Positions 15,781 through 24,396 are shown, counted from the first letter of the stretch. The stretch: 64,000 nt of DNA from Microbacterium murale (GCF_014635185.1 NZ_BMCM01000002.1:248001-312000); one strand, 5' to 3'. Translations and numbers: made by a program. The notes: generated by a model from the letters alone, not told the origin.

Positions 15781-17445
15781 TCATACCTCTTCGACCTGAC
15801 CCGCTTCGACGCGCCAGCGCCGGTCCGTCTGCACCGTGTCGAGCATCCGTCGATCGTGTGTGACCAGCAGCAGTGTGCCTCCATAAGACTCCAGCGCCTG
15901 TTCCAGCTGTTCGATCGCCGGCAGGTCGAGGTGGTTGGTCGGTTCATCGAGCACGAGAAGGTTGATTCCGCGCGCCTGCAGCAGTGCGAGAGCCGCTCGA
16001 GTGCGCTCCCCCGGTGAGAGTTCGTCGACTGGGCGGTCGACATGATCGGCCCTGAGACCGAACTTGGCCAGAAGCGTGCGCACCTCTCCTGATGCCAACT
16101 CGGGCACGAGCGCCTCGAACGCTGCTGCGAGCGGCGCAGTGCCGGTGAGCAGCGATCGCGCCTGATCGATCTCCCCTATCCGGATGCTGGCGCCGAGACT
16201 CGCCGTGCCCTCATCCGGATGCTGCTGCCCGAGAAGCGCACGAAGCAGGGTCGATTTTCCCGCACCGTTGGGACCTGTGATGCCGATGCGCTCCCCCGCA
16301 TTCACCTGCAACGAAACCGGCCCCAACGTGAAGGAGCCCTGCCGGAGGACGGCGTTGCTGAGCGTCGAGACCACCGAGCTCGAGCGGGGAGCCGAGCCGA
16401 TCGTGAACTCGAGCTGCCATTCCTTGCGCGGCTCCTCCACTTCGTCGAGCTGGGCGATCCGACTCTCCATCTGACGCACCTTCTGCGCCTGCTTCTCACT
16501 GGACTCGACGGATGCCTTGCGCCTGATCTTGTCGTTGTCAGGCGACTTCTTCATCGCGTTGCGCACGCCCTGGCTGGACCACTCCCGCTGCACGCGAGCG
16601 CGCGACACCAGGTCGGCCTTCTTGTCGGCGAACTCATCGTACTTCTCGCGTGCGTGGCGGCGTACCGTGGCACGCTCCTCCAGATACGCGTCATAGCCGC
16701 CGCCGTATACCCGGTTCGAGTTCTGCGCGAGATCGAGCTCCAATACGCGGGTCACGCTGCGCGAGAGGAACTCCCGGTCATGACTGACGAGCACGACACC
16801 GCCGCGGAGCCCGCGGACGAATGCCTCGAGCCGCTCCAGCCCGTCGAGGTCGAGATCGTTCGTCGGCTCGTCCAGCAGGGCGATGTCGAAGCGTGACAGC
16901 AGAAGTGCGGCAAGCCCGACTCGAGCTGCTTGCCCACCGGAGAGCGAGGTCATCAGCGTGTCCTCGGCCCGAGCGCCTTCGAAGACGAGGCCGAGGTCGG
17001 CGAGCACCGCCGGGATACGCTCCTCAAGGTCCGCGGCTCCGCTCGCGAGCCACCGCTCCAGCGCCGCCGAGTAGACATCGGCGGGGTCGGCACCGTCTGC
17101 AGCGAGCGAGGGATCACCGAGCGCCGTTGCCGCCGCATCCATTTCTCTCGTGGCCGCGGCGCAGCCGGTGCGCCGGCCGATGTAGCCCACCACGCTTTCG
17201 CCGGCGATGCGTTCGTGCTCCTGCGGGAGCCACCCGACGAACGCATCGGAAGGCGCCAGTGTGATCGAGCCCGCCTGCGGTTCGTCGATGCCGGCGAGCA
17301 GTCGCAGCAGTGTGGATTTTCCGGCGCCGTTCGCGCCAACGACGCCCACGACGTCACCCGGTGCGACAGTCAGGTCCAGTTCGTCGAACAGCGTGCGGTG
17401 GCCATAGCCTCCGGCGACGCCTCGAGCCACGAGAGTTGCGGTCAT
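15781..17445 (-). CDS. ABC-F family ATPase (ribosome-associated)
   Basis: The protein has 554 residues with two ABC ATPase domains and no membrane segment. Walker A motifs are GANGAGKST (about 38) and GPNGAGKST (about 390). Signatures are LSGGQAARVGLAAL (about 170) and LSPGERTRAAL (about 478), and Walker B motifs are LLDEPTNDLD and VLDEPTNHLD. The charged linker between the domains (about 250-330) is the region that enters the ribosome in ABC-F proteins. Members rescue stalled ribosomes or protect them from antibiotics. Which type this is cannot be decided. The ATG at 17445 has GGGAG upstream, and the gene diverges from arfB. Confidence 0.9.
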   Translation of the reverse strand: MTATLVARGVAGGYGHRTLFDELDLTVAPGDVVGVVGANGAGKSTLLRLLAGIDEPQAGSITLAPSDAFVGWLPQEHERIAGESVVGYIGRRTGCAAATREMDAAATALGDPSLAADGADPADVYSAALERWLASGAADLEERIPAVLADLGLVFEGARAEDTLMTSLSGGQAARVGLAALLLSRFDIALLDEPTNDLDLDGLERLEAFVRGLRGGVVLVSHDREFLSRSVTRVLELDLAQNSNRVYGGGYDAYLEERATVRRHAREKYDEFADKKADLVSRARVQREWSSQGVRNAMKKSPDNDKIRRKASVESSEKQAQKVRQMESRIAQLDEVEEPRKEWQLEFTIGSAPRSSSVVSTLSNAVLRQGSFTLGPVSLQVNAGERIGITGPNGAGKSTLLRALLGQQHPDEGTASLGASIRIGEIDQARSLLTGTAPLAAAFEALVPELASGEVRTLLAKFGLRADHVDRPVDELSPGERTRAALALLQARGINLLVLDEPTNHLDLPAIEQLEQALESYGGTLLLVTHDRRMLDTVQTDRRWRVEAGQVEEV

Positions 17446-17504
17446 CAGACGATTCTCCCATCGGTCGCGTCCCAACTTTCATCGCACTGCGGCACACTTG
17501 TGGA

Positions 17505-17948
17505 GTGGATGATCTGCGTGTGCCTCCTGGACCGGGAGCTCCGCACGGTCTCAGGATTCCCGCGAGTGATCTGATCGAGCAGTTCTCGCGCTCTTCGGGG
17601 CCGGGCGGGCAGGGTGTCAACACCGCCGACTCGCGCGTACAGCTCAGTCTTGACCTCGGCACGACGACCGCGTTGAGCGACGTGCAACGTGCGCGTGTCA
17701 TAGAAGGCCTCGTGTCGAGGTTGGCTGGCACTGTACTCACCATCAGCGCCGCCGAACACCGTTCGCAACGGCAGAACCGGGTGGCGGCGCGGGAACGGCT
17801 GTCCGCTCTCATCCGCGAAGCAGTCATGCCACCCAGCATCCGTCGCTCCACGAAACCCACGAAGGGCTCCCGGCGACGCCGATTGGACGAGAAGCACCGG
17901 CGCTCGGAGACCAAGTCGGGCCGCAGACGGCCCACCGGTCAGGACTGA
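17505..17948 (+). CDS. arfB: Peptidyl-tRNA hydrolase ArfB (alternative ribosome rescue)
   Basis: ArfB releases nascent peptides from ribosomes stalled without a stop codon. The 147-residue product has the release-factor catalytic loop SSGPGGQGVN (GGQ at about 34-36) and a strongly basic C-terminal tail (KGSRRRRLDEKHRR) that fits the empty mRNA channel. There is no codon-recognition domain. The GTG at 17505 is the best start; a TGGAG abuts it and no better ribosome site is present, so the transcript may be leaderless. It diverges from the ABC-F gene across 59 bases. Both proteins act on stalled ribosomes, so shared regulation would make sense. Confidence 0.87.
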   Translation: MDDLRVPPGPGAPHGLRIPASDLIEQFSRSSGPGGQGVNTADSRVQLSLDLGTTTALSDVQRARVIEGLVSRLAGTVLTISAAEHRSQRQNRVAARERLSALIREAVMPPSIRRSTKPTKGSRRRRLDEKHRRSETKSGRRRPTGQD

Positions 17949-17961
17949 CCGGTTGTCGTTC

Positions 17962-18528
17962 TCAGTTCTTCGGATGCCGTGATCGCAGCTTGTCGAGGCT
18001 CTGCTGCGCCCCGCGACGGACCTCGACCTCCGGGTCCTTGAGCAGGGCGCGAACAGGGTCGATGTCATTCGCAGACCCGATGGCGCCCAGTGCCCTGGCC
18101 GCGGCTGCACGCACCCGCGGGGTTTCGTCGCCGAGCAGTTCCGCCAGTTCGGATGCCGCATCGAGTTCGCGTGCGGCGGCGAGCCTGGCGCCCATTTCCC
18201 GCACACGCCAGGCGGGGTTGCTCAGCGTGCTGATCAGGAGCGCGGTCGCCGACTCGTCGATGACCGATGCGTCCCAGACGTGCAGCAGCGCACGCGCACC
18301 CCAGAGTTCGGGCCAGTACAGCACCGGTGCACCGTCGATGATGCCGCGTGCGTGCTCACCGCCGACGAAGAGGAGGAAGTCCGCGCCCTCGTTGTTTCCG
18401 GCGAGCAGCGAGAGCGAGCGCGACACCACGGCCTGCTCGCCGTACCGCTCGACGGCGACCGCCAGACGACGCTCGAGGGGAAGCTCGACGGGAACGGGGG
18501 CCGGGGATGCAGGAGAGTTTCGGGACAC
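17962..18528 (-). CDS. HEAT-repeat protein
   Basis: This is a 188-residue, mostly helical protein. The second half contains HEAT-type repeats: LISTLSNPAWRVREMGARLAA, again in LAELLGDETPRVRAAAARALG and LLKDPEVEVRRGAQQSLDKL, each quoted in part. Such repeats make scaffolds for protein contacts. The first half is not recognised; it contains DFLLFVGGEHARGI and a Trp-rich stretch. No enzyme motif is visible. The start is ATG at 18528. It converges with arfB 14 bases from that gene's end. Function unknown. Confidence 0.75.
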   Translation of the reverse strand: MSRNSPASPAPVPVELPLERRLAVAVERYGEQAVVSRSLSLLAGNNEGADFLLFVGGEHARGIIDGAPVLYWPELWGARALLHVWDASVIDESATALLISTLSNPAWRVREMGARLAAARELDAASELAELLGDETPRVRAAAARALGAIGSANDIDPVRALLKDPEVEVRRGAQQSLDKLRSRHPKN

Positions 18529-18569
18529 ACCTCAACCATAGGTTCTCTGGGGGTGCAGCGTTGCAGCCC

Positions 18570-19151
18570 CTAATCCCAGTCGAGGTACTCCTCGATGATG
18601 ACGGCGGTCTCGATCGGGTGCGTGGCCGGGAACAGATGGTCGGCGCCGTCGACGATCTTGATGCTCGCTCGCTCCGGCGCGGTGGCGTGCAGCGCCTCCG
18701 CCGTGGCAGGCGGGGTGACCGCGTCATCCGTCGCCTGCACGATCAGCACGGGGATCGCCGGGGCAAGCGGAATCTCGTCGTCCTCGACGCCGAGCAACAG
18801 CAGGCCGTTGACGCGATCGGTGTGCTCTGCGGCGAAGATGCGTGCCGCGGTGCCGCCGAAGGCATGACCGCCGATCCAGGTGTGATCGAGTCCGAGGTGG
18901 TCAATCACCGCGGCGGCATCCTCGACGCGCTCTCGCAGCGTCGTCGCACGATCCTGCCCGACCGAATCCGCTCTGGGGCCGATCCGCACGACGTGGAAGC
19001 CCGCCTCTTCTGCGAGATAGTGCGCGACCACGGCGAGCCCGTCGCCGCTGAGGGCGCGGCCTGAGATGAGCACGAGCGGGACGGGACCCTCGCCTTCTTC
19101 GATGTACGGAACCGCACGGCCGTCCGGGTCAAAAGTGCTCTGCTGCGTCAT
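18570..19151 (-). CDS. Alpha/beta-hydrolase-fold protein with Ala at the nucleophile position
   Basis: This is a 193-residue small alpha/beta hydrolase. The fold is recognisable: the beta strands LVLISGRALSGDG and VVRIGPR, a nucleophile elbow IGGHAFGGTAA (about residues 92-102), the acid loop VLIVQATDDAVTPP and the histidine loop DGADHLFPATHP. The elbow should read G-x-S-x-G, but the codon is GCC, giving GHAFG. Unless the ORF carries a sequencing error, the canonical serine chemistry is absent. It may be a non-catalytic binding protein or use another residue. The ATG at 19151 faces a 216-base intergenic region. Confidence 0.78.
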   Translation of the reverse strand: MTQQSTFDPDGRAVPYIEEGEGPVPLVLISGRALSGDGLAVVAHYLAEEAGFHVVRIGPRADSVGQDRATTLRERVEDAAAVIDHLGLDHTWIGGHAFGGTAARIFAAEHTDRVNGLLLLGVEDDEIPLAPAIPVLIVQATDDAVTPPATAEALHATAPERASIKIVDGADHLFPATHPIETAVIIEEYLDWD

Positions 19152-19324
19152 GGTGGTCTTTCCTCTGGTGCTGGTGGCGGCCGGCTGGGGCCGGATTCGT
19201 CGCTGACATCCACGATACTGTCCGGAGCGCAGCTCAGAGCCGTCGGCGGTCCCCTCACCGATCGATCAGGAATCGAGAAGCGCGAGGATGCGACGAGTCG
19301 TAGTTTGGTCTCAGGCGCAATCGC

Positions 19325-19358
19325 CATCCCGATCAACAGAGCATCCCGATCAACAGAG
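19325..19358 (+). repeat. Perfect 17-bp tandem duplication before a ribosome site
   Basis: CATCCCGATCAACAGAG occurs twice back to back (19325-19341 and 19342-19358). The second copy runs straight into the AGAGGAGC ribosome site of the DUF1801 gene at 19368. It is probably a recent slippage duplication that moved the promoter relative to the start. Confidence 0.8.
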
Positions 19359-19367
19359 GAGCATGAC

Positions 19368-19802
19368 ATGGCTGACAAGACCGCCGGACTGTCGAACGAT
19401 GAGCGCGATGCCGTCAAGCAACGCGCCGCCGAGCTGCGCGCGCAGGAGAAGGCCGGAAAATCGCGCGCTGCGGGCGAGAAGGCAGTCCGCGAAGCCATCG
19501 CCGCGATGCCGGATGACGACCGCGCGCTTGCGGAGGGCATCGACCGCATCGTCAACGATGTCGCGCCGCAGCTGATTCCGAAGACCTGGTACGGCTTCCC
19601 TGCGTACACGGATGCCGATGGGAAGGTCGTGGTGTTCTTCAAGGCAGCATCCAAATTCACCACCCGCTACGGGACCCTCGGCTTCGAGGAAAGCGCACAG
19701 CTCGACGACGGCGACCTCTGGGTCACGTCGTTCGCAATACTCAAGCTGACCCCGGCGACCGAGAAGACGATCGCCGAGCACATCCGCAAGGCTGCGGGCT
19801 GA
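19368..19802 (+). CDS. DUF1801 family protein
   Basis: This is a 144-residue protein with a Lys/Ala-rich N-terminal third (residues 1-50) and a DUF1801/YdhG-type C-terminal domain. The family landmarks are PKTWYGFPAYTDADGKVVVFF and the aromatic positions that line the fold's groove, with the final ATEKTIAEHIRKA helix. The biochemical function of the domain is unknown; the fold resembles iron-chaperone-like frataxin relatives. The ATG has AGAGGAGC upstream, next to a tandem duplication. A second DUF1801 gene lies convergent, 17 bases away. Confidence 0.8.
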   Translation: MADKTAGLSNDERDAVKQRAAELRAQEKAGKSRAAGEKAVREAIAAMPDDDRALAEGIDRIVNDVAPQLIPKTWYGFPAYTDADGKVVVFFKAASKFTTRYGTLGFEESAQLDDGDLWVTSFAILKLTPATEKTIAEHIRKAAG

Positions 19803-19819
19803 AGGCGTCAGTTCGACGC

Positions 19820-20173
19820 TCAGTCGAGCGCTGAGCGGACGATCTCGGCGATGCGCTTCTCCGTGACCTCGTCCACGGTCTCGAAATACCATGCCGCCGG
19901 CATCAAGTCCCCTTCCGTGCCGCGTGCGGGCCGGAAGGCCGCCTTCTCGGTGATCGCGAGATTCAACCGCTCGTCGTTGCGCAACGTCACGAGCGCGGGC
20001 GTGCTCGCCGACTTCGCGTAGGCGGGCATTCCGTACCAGATCCGCGGTTTGAGCGTGGGGGCGGCCGTCACGATGACGTCATGCACGCGCTGCATGACCG
20101 AACGTCTCGGCTCGTCCATCTTCGAGATCTTGTCGAGCACCTGGGTCAGGTTCTTCTCGTCCTTCGACGACAT
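19820..20173 (-). CDS. DUF1801 family protein, second copy
   Basis: This is a 117-residue protein with the same domain as its convergent neighbour but without the long Lys/Ala-rich leader. Shared marks are PRIWYGMPAYAKS, ITEKAAFRPA and the C-terminal EVTEKRIAEIVRSAL. The ATG at 20173 has GAGAGGAC upstream; longer in-frame starts lack support. The two genes differ enough that they are old paralogs, not a fresh duplication. Function unknown. Confidence 0.82.
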   Translation of the reverse strand: MSSKDEKNLTQVLDKISKMDEPRRSVMQRVHDVIVTAAPTLKPRIWYGMPAYAKSASTPALVTLRNDERLNLAITEKAAFRPARGTEGDLMPAAWYFETVDEVTEKRIAEIVRSALD

Positions 20174-20472
20174 GTCATGTCCTCTCGTCAGCCGATGTCC
20201 GGCATCGGCGGAATGAAGTCGGCGCATCGCGTGCGCCGCACCCCATCCGGACATGTCCTGATCTGCTCAGGTCTCTCCGCGATGATTCACGTGGATCGCC
20301 ACGTGGAAGCGCAGTCGGTGGCGTACCACCGCGTTCAGGTTAACGGATACGCCGAATGATTGCACCCCAGGACCGCCCACAACGCTGAGACGGCGAGCAT
20401 TCTGGGTTTCCGCCATGACCTCGGGGGCTAACACTGCTGTGGCGGTCGCCGATCATGCGTACGGTCGATGTC
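20174..20472. other. Intergenic region without a recognised gene (299 bases)
   Basis: This is the longest gene-free stretch. It separates the divergent DUF1801 and PspC genes and must hold both promoters. I see only small palindromes, such as CCGATGTCCGGCATCGG at about 20201-20217 and two ACGTGG/CCACGT-type words near 20290-20310. No RNA gene or repeat family member was recognised. Confidence 0.5.
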
Positions 20473-20730
20473 ATGGCAAAGTTCTTCGACTCCATCCGCA
20501 AGTCAGGTCTCCGACGTGGACCCCGGCGCCTCATCGCTGGGATCGGAGGCGGCCTCGCCGAGAAACTCGGAATCAACGTGTGGGTGGCCCGGCTGCTCAT
20601 CCTCGTGTCGTTCCTGTTGCCTGTGCTGGGGATCGGCGCGTATCTCGTCGTCTGGATCCTCACACCGTGGCAGGACGGCCGCATCCCGTTGGAGCGGATG
20701 TTCGGTGGCAGGCGCGACCTGCGTCGTTGA
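20473..20730 (+). CDS. PspC-domain membrane protein
   Basis: This is an 85-residue protein with a PspC domain, as in phage-shock and envelope-stress sensors. The opening GLRRGPRRLIAGIGGGLAEKLGINVW, here identified by RLIAGIGGGLAEKLG, is the family signature. A single long hydrophobic segment ILVSFLLPVLGIGAYLVVWI follows. The tail is short and basic. In actinobacteria such single-domain PspC proteins are common and of unclear role. The ATG at 20473 is preferred over one six codons upstream because the domain follows it directly. Confidence 0.85.
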   Translation: MAKFFDSIRKSGLRRGPRRLIAGIGGGLAEKLGINVWVARLLILVSFLLPVLGIGAYLVVWILTPWQDGRIPLERMFGGRRDLRR

Positions 20731-20739
20731 CCGACGGCA

Positions 20740-21282
20740 TCACTCGCGTGCCGCAGTCCCATCGGGTCGGGACCGCAGCAGGACTCCTTCGCCGCCGGCG
20801 AACTCTATGCGGGCGATCTCCGCACGCCGTGCGATCTCGCTGAACCCCAGCCCTTCATGCAAGTCAATGGAGGCGAGGTTGCGCGCGTTGATGACGCTGA
20901 AGATCGCCGCGCCGGGCTCGTCAGAGCGCACAGCCCCCATGACGCCGCCTAGCAGCAGCGCTGCGATGCCTCTACGGCGCAGCTCGGGAACAACCGTGAT
21001 CCCGGCGATCAGCCACTCCGGTTCAGCATCTGGCTCGATCGACGACCTCTGAGCCCCGCACCAGCCGACGATCTCACCATCCGACTCTGCGACGAGAATC
21101 ACGGGAAGCCGCTCGATCAACCGCTGAGAAGCCTCGAGGTGCTCCTCGACGCTCCCGCCGCGCGCCGACCTCACAACGGCGAGGCCACGCGTGTCGCCCG
21201 TGGTCGCCGGCCGGATGGCCACTTGCGGATCCGGCCGGAAAGACGACTCGGAGCGTGGGCGATATTCGACGAAGTCGGTCAT
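20740..21282 (-). CDS. GNAT-family N-acetyltransferase
   Basis: This is a 180-residue acetyl-CoA-dependent N-acetyltransferase. The acetyl-CoA-binding motif A is ITVVPELRRRGIAALLLGGVMG (quoted as VPELRRRGIAALLLGG, about residues 100-116). A preceding beta strand, VILVAESDGEIVGWCG, and NARNLASIDLHEGLGF (motif B) complete the fold. The substrate cannot be inferred. It converges with the PspC gene and is followed upstream by ychF on the same strand, 48 bases away. Confidence 0.85.
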   Translation of the reverse strand: MTDFVEYRPRSESSFRPDPQVAIRPATTGDTRGLAVVRSARGGSVEEHLEASQRLIERLPVILVAESDGEIVGWCGAQRSSIEPDAEPEWLIAGITVVPELRRRGIAALLLGGVMGAVRSDEPGAAIFSVINARNLASIDLHEGLGFSEIARRAEIARIEFAGGEGVLLRSRPDGTAARE

Positions 21283-21329
21283 GATCGCTCTCCCTCGATT
21301 CGACGGATCTGCGCTGAGCCGGAACGCGA

Positions 21330-22403
21330 CTACACGTTGAAGCGGAACTCCACGACGTCGCCGTCCTGCATGACATAGTCCTTGCCCTCGAGGCGGGCCT
21401 TGCCCTTCGCACGCGCCTCGGCAACGGAACCGGTCGCGACGAGATCCTCGAACGAGATGACCTCCGCCTTGATGAAGCCCTTCTCGAAGTCGGTGTGGAT
21501 GACACCTGCAGCCTGCGGCGCCTTCGACCCCTTGGGGATCGTCCAGGCGCGAGCCTCCTTCGGACCGGCGGTCAGGTACGTCTGAAGACCCAGCGTGTCG
21601 AAGCCGACGCGGGCGAGCTGGTCAAGGCCCGACTCGTCCTGACCGGTCGACGCGAGCAGCTCGGCAGCATCCTCCGGATCGAGGTCGATGAGCTCCGACT
21701 CGATCTTCGCGTCGAGGAAGATCGCCTTGGCCGGTGCGACAAGTGCTTCGAGCTCTGCCTTGCGCGCAGCATCCGTCAGCACCGCCTCGTCGACGTTGAA
21801 GACGAAGATGACCGGCTTCGAGGTGAGCAGGCCGAGTTCTTTGATCGGGGCGAGATCGATACCGCTCACCGAGAGCAGGATGCCGCGTTCCAGAGCATCC
21901 TTCGCGGCATTCGCCGCCTCGAGCACAGACGGATCGGCCTTCTTACCCCGCACTTCCTTCTCGAACCGCGGAATCGCCTTCTCGACGGTCTGCAGGTCGG
22001 CGAGCATGAGCTCGGCGTTGATCGTCTCCAGATCGTCCTTGGGGTTGATCGAACCCTCGACATGCACGACGTCGTCGTCGTCGAAGCCGCGAACGACCTG
22101 GGCGATGGCGTCCGCCTCACGGATGTTCGCGAGGAACTGGTTGCCGAGTCCCTCGCCCTCGCTCGCGCCGCGCACGATACCGGCGATGTCGACGAACGAC
22201 ACGGCTGCGGGAAGGATGCGTTCGCTGCTGAAGATCTCCGAGAGCACATTGAGTCGCGAGTCGGGAAGGTTCACCACACCGACGTTCGGCTCGATCGTCG
22301 CGAACGGATAGTTCGCCGCGAGCACGTCGTTCTTGGTGAGTGCGTTGAAAAGAGTCGACTTGCCGACGTTGGGCAAGCCCACGATCCCGATAGTTAGAGC
22401 CAC
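21330..22403 (-). CDS. ychF: Redox-regulated ATPase YchF
   Basis: YchF is a translation-associated P-loop ATPase of the Obg family that binds ribosomes and responds to oxidative stress. The 357-residue product has GLPNVGKST (residues 9-17), the switch region DIAGIVRGASEGEGLGNQFL, and FVFNVDE, where the N-x-x-E motif explains ATP rather than GTP preference. The C-terminal TGS domain contains AWTIPKGSKAPQAAGVIH and ends DGDVVEFRFNV. It has standard length and is essentially diagnostic. It precedes the GNAT gene on the same strand and is probably transcribed on its own. Confidence 0.97.
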   Translation of the reverse strand: MALTIGIVGLPNVGKSTLFNALTKNDVLAANYPFATIEPNVGVVNLPDSRLNVLSEIFSSERILPAAVSFVDIAGIVRGASEGEGLGNQFLANIREADAIAQVVRGFDDDDVVHVEGSINPKDDLETINAELMLADLQTVEKAIPRFEKEVRGKKADPSVLEAANAAKDALERGILLSVSGIDLAPIKELGLLTSKPVIFVFNVDEAVLTDAARKAELEALVAPAKAIFLDAKIESELIDLDPEDAAELLASTGQDESGLDQLARVGFDTLGLQTYLTAGPKEARAWTIPKGSKAPQAAGVIHTDFEKGFIKAEVISFEDLVATGSVAEARAKGKARLEGKDYVMQDGDVVEFRFNV

Positions 22404-22478
22404 GGGATACGAGTCTACCCGGGACGGATGCCGTGATCCTGCGGGAACTCGACGGTCAGCGACCGTGCGCGCGAGAAG

Positions 22479-23231
22479 TCAGGCGCGCACGGCGCGATAC
22501 GCCGTCGTCGCGTACGGCATATCGATCGTCGCCTCCGCGTCACCGAGTCCGAGCTCGTCGAAGAGCTCGTCCATCCCGCGCACGATGCCGGCACGCTCTT
22601 GAGCCGGCGCGGTGATGAGGTAACTGCGTGAGGATGCCATCTGATGCAGCTGCGTCCTGTTCATCGGGCGCTTCCATTCCCACCGACCGGTCTCGACGCC
22701 TCCGAACGGCGCTGCGATCTGCGGACCGTGCGAACCCGGACCGTTGACCATGTTCTCCGCGGGACTGCTGTGCATGATCTCTGTCAGGCGGCGGACCCAG
22801 TCGACGCTCTCGTCGCGGATGTTCCAGATCAGCCCCAGCGTTCCCCCGCTGCGAACGACGCGGCCGATCTCGGCGGATGCCGCGACCGGATCGACCCAGT
22901 GCCATGCCTGACCGAGCACCACGGCGTCGAGGCCCGAATCTGGCAGCGGCAGATGCTCGGCGGTTCCGGTGAACGTCGGCACGCCCGGAACGCTCTCCCG
23001 CAGCTTCGCGAGCATCGCCGGGTCAGGATCGATCGCGACGACCTCCCCGTCCGGCGCCGCGACGAGCACGCGGGTGAGCTTGCCCGTGCCGGCTCCGACG
23101 TCGGCGATCCGACGCGATCCGTGCGGGAGATTCTCGAGCATCCACGCCACCGCATCGAAGGGATAATCCGGCCTCGCCGCCTCGTAATGATCGGCCGCCG
23201 CACCGAAGGAAGTCGCCCGCGCATCGCTCAT
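22479..23231 (-). CDS. Class I SAM-dependent methyltransferase
   Basis: This is a 250-residue methyltransferase of the UbiE/Methyltransf_11 type. S-adenosylmethionine-binding motif I is ADVGAGTGKLTRVL (about residues 41-54), followed by VAIDPDPAML (motif II), LPDSGLDAVVLGQAWHWV and GGTLGLIWNIRDES. The N-terminal segment FGAAADHYEAARPDYP is characteristic of a group of small-molecule methyltransferases. The acceptor is unknown. It diverges from the exonuclease gene with 59 bases between starts. Confidence 0.88.
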   Translation of the reverse strand: MSDARATSFGAAADHYEAARPDYPFDAVAWMLENLPHGSRRIADVGAGTGKLTRVLVAAPDGEVVAIDPDPAMLAKLRESVPGVPTFTGTAEHLPLPDSGLDAVVLGQAWHWVDPVAASAEIGRVVRSGGTLGLIWNIRDESVDWVRRLTEIMHSSPAENMVNGPGSHGPQIAAPFGGVETGRWEWKRPMNRTQLHQMASSRSYLITAPAQERAGIVRGMDELFDELGLGDAEATIDMPYATTAYRAVRA

Positions 23232-23290
23232 GTGGCCAGCCTACGGCGAGTCTGCGACATCACGCGCGGCACCGGAGAGAAGGTGGACAG

Positions 23291-23884
23291 GTGCCCCTGG
23301 ACTTCACCGCAATCGACTTCGAGACGGCGAATTCCAGCCCCGCCTCGGCATGCTCCGTCGGACTCGTCCGTGTACGCGACGGCGAGGTGGTCGCCACCGC
23401 CGGCTGGCTGATCCGACCTCCGGCAGGACACGACGAGTTCCAGGACTGGAACATCAAGATCCACGGCATCCACCCTCACCAGGTGCGCACGGCCGCGACC
23501 TGGGAGGAGCAGTTCGACCGACTGTGCTCGTTCACCGGCGCGGACGTCCTCGTCGCGCACAACGCAGGCTTCGACACGAAGGTGCTGCGCACCGCATCAG
23601 AGGTCACCGGGCTCGAATGCCCGCCGTACCGCTCGCTGTGCAGCCTCCAGGTCGCGCGCAAGATCTACGATCTCGACTCGTACCGCCTGCCCGTGGCAGC
23701 CGCTGCCGCAGGGTTCGCCGAGTTCTCGCACCACGACGCGCTGGCGGATGCTCGCGCTTGTGCCCAGATCGTCATCGACGCCGCTGCACGTGCCGGTGCC
23801 GCCGACGTCGACGAACTCGCGCTGATGCTGAGCCTGCGGCTCGCCGAGCCTCCTGTTCGCGTGCTGGAGCGGGCTGTCGCCTGA
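23291..23884 (+). CDS. DEDD-type 3'-5' exonuclease domain protein
   Basis: This is a 197-residue exonuclease related to the epsilon subunit of DNA polymerase III. The metal-binding acids are in AIDFETA (Asp9, Glu11), in VLVAHNAGFDTKVL, and in the C-terminal FSHHDALADARA, with the catalytic His. There is no polymerase or BRCT domain in the visible frame. It may process DNA ends or RNA; a proofreading role is not implied. The start is GTG at 23291, preceded by GAGAGAAGGTGG. An ankyrin gene follows after 39 bases. Confidence 0.87.
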   Translation: MPLDFTAIDFETANSSPASACSVGLVRVRDGEVVATAGWLIRPPAGHDEFQDWNIKIHGIHPHQVRTAATWEEQFDRLCSFTGADVLVAHNAGFDTKVLRTASEVTGLECPPYRSLCSLQVARKIYDLDSYRLPVAAAAAGFAEFSHHDALADARACAQIVIDAAARAGAADVDELALMLSLRLAEPPVRVLERAVA

Positions 23885-23923
23885 TTTCGGCGCTGCGCAC
23901 CTCCCGCAGTGCACAATGAGTGC

Positions 23924-24331
23924 ATGACGAATCCCACCGGCGACTCCCCCGTCAGCGTCGAGGTCATCGAGGGCACCTTCGACCTCGCCCGCGAAGGCCG
24001 CACCGGACCGCTCGGCGAGATGATCGACGCCGGCGTACCGATCGACGTGCGCAATCCGCGCGGCGACACCGTGCTGATCGTCGCGACGTATGCCGAGCAG
24101 GAGCATACGGTCGCAGATCTCGTGCGACGCGGCGCCGAACTGAACGCGCTCAATGCCTCGGGACAGACAGCGATCTCGTGTGCGGTGTTCCGGAAGAACG
24201 AGACACTGCTGCGGTTGCTGCTCGAAGCGGGTGCCGACCCGGACGCCGGACCGCTGTCGGCCGTCGCCATCACCGAGCAGTTCGCACTGCCCGAGATGCG
24301 CGCGATCCTCGACGAGTACGCGAGCCGCTGA
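23924..24331 (+). CDS. Ankyrin-repeat protein
   Basis: This is a 135-residue protein made of about three to four ankyrin repeats. Visible units include LGEMIDAGVPIDVRNPRGDT, TVADLVRRGAELNALNASGQT and LLRLLLEAGADPDAGP. No signal peptide or membrane segment is present, so it is cytoplasmic. It would serve as a protein-binding scaffold. The ATG at 23924 is chosen; an upstream ATG five codons earlier is possible. Partner unknown. Confidence 0.85.
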   Translation: MTNPTGDSPVSVEVIEGTFDLAREGRTGPLGEMIDAGVPIDVRNPRGDTVLIVATYAEQEHTVADLVRRGAELNALNASGQTAISCAVFRKNETLLRLLLEAGADPDAGPLSAVAITEQFALPEMRAILDEYASR

Positions 24332-24396
24332 ACTCCGGCCTCGCTTGAGCGGAGCGGCATCCGACCGATGTCCGTGGCCGGGTGCACGCTGGGTTC

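Noticed and set aside
21495-22397. A 300-codon plus-strand frame
   Set aside because: Antisense to ychF and with the charged composition of a shadow frame.
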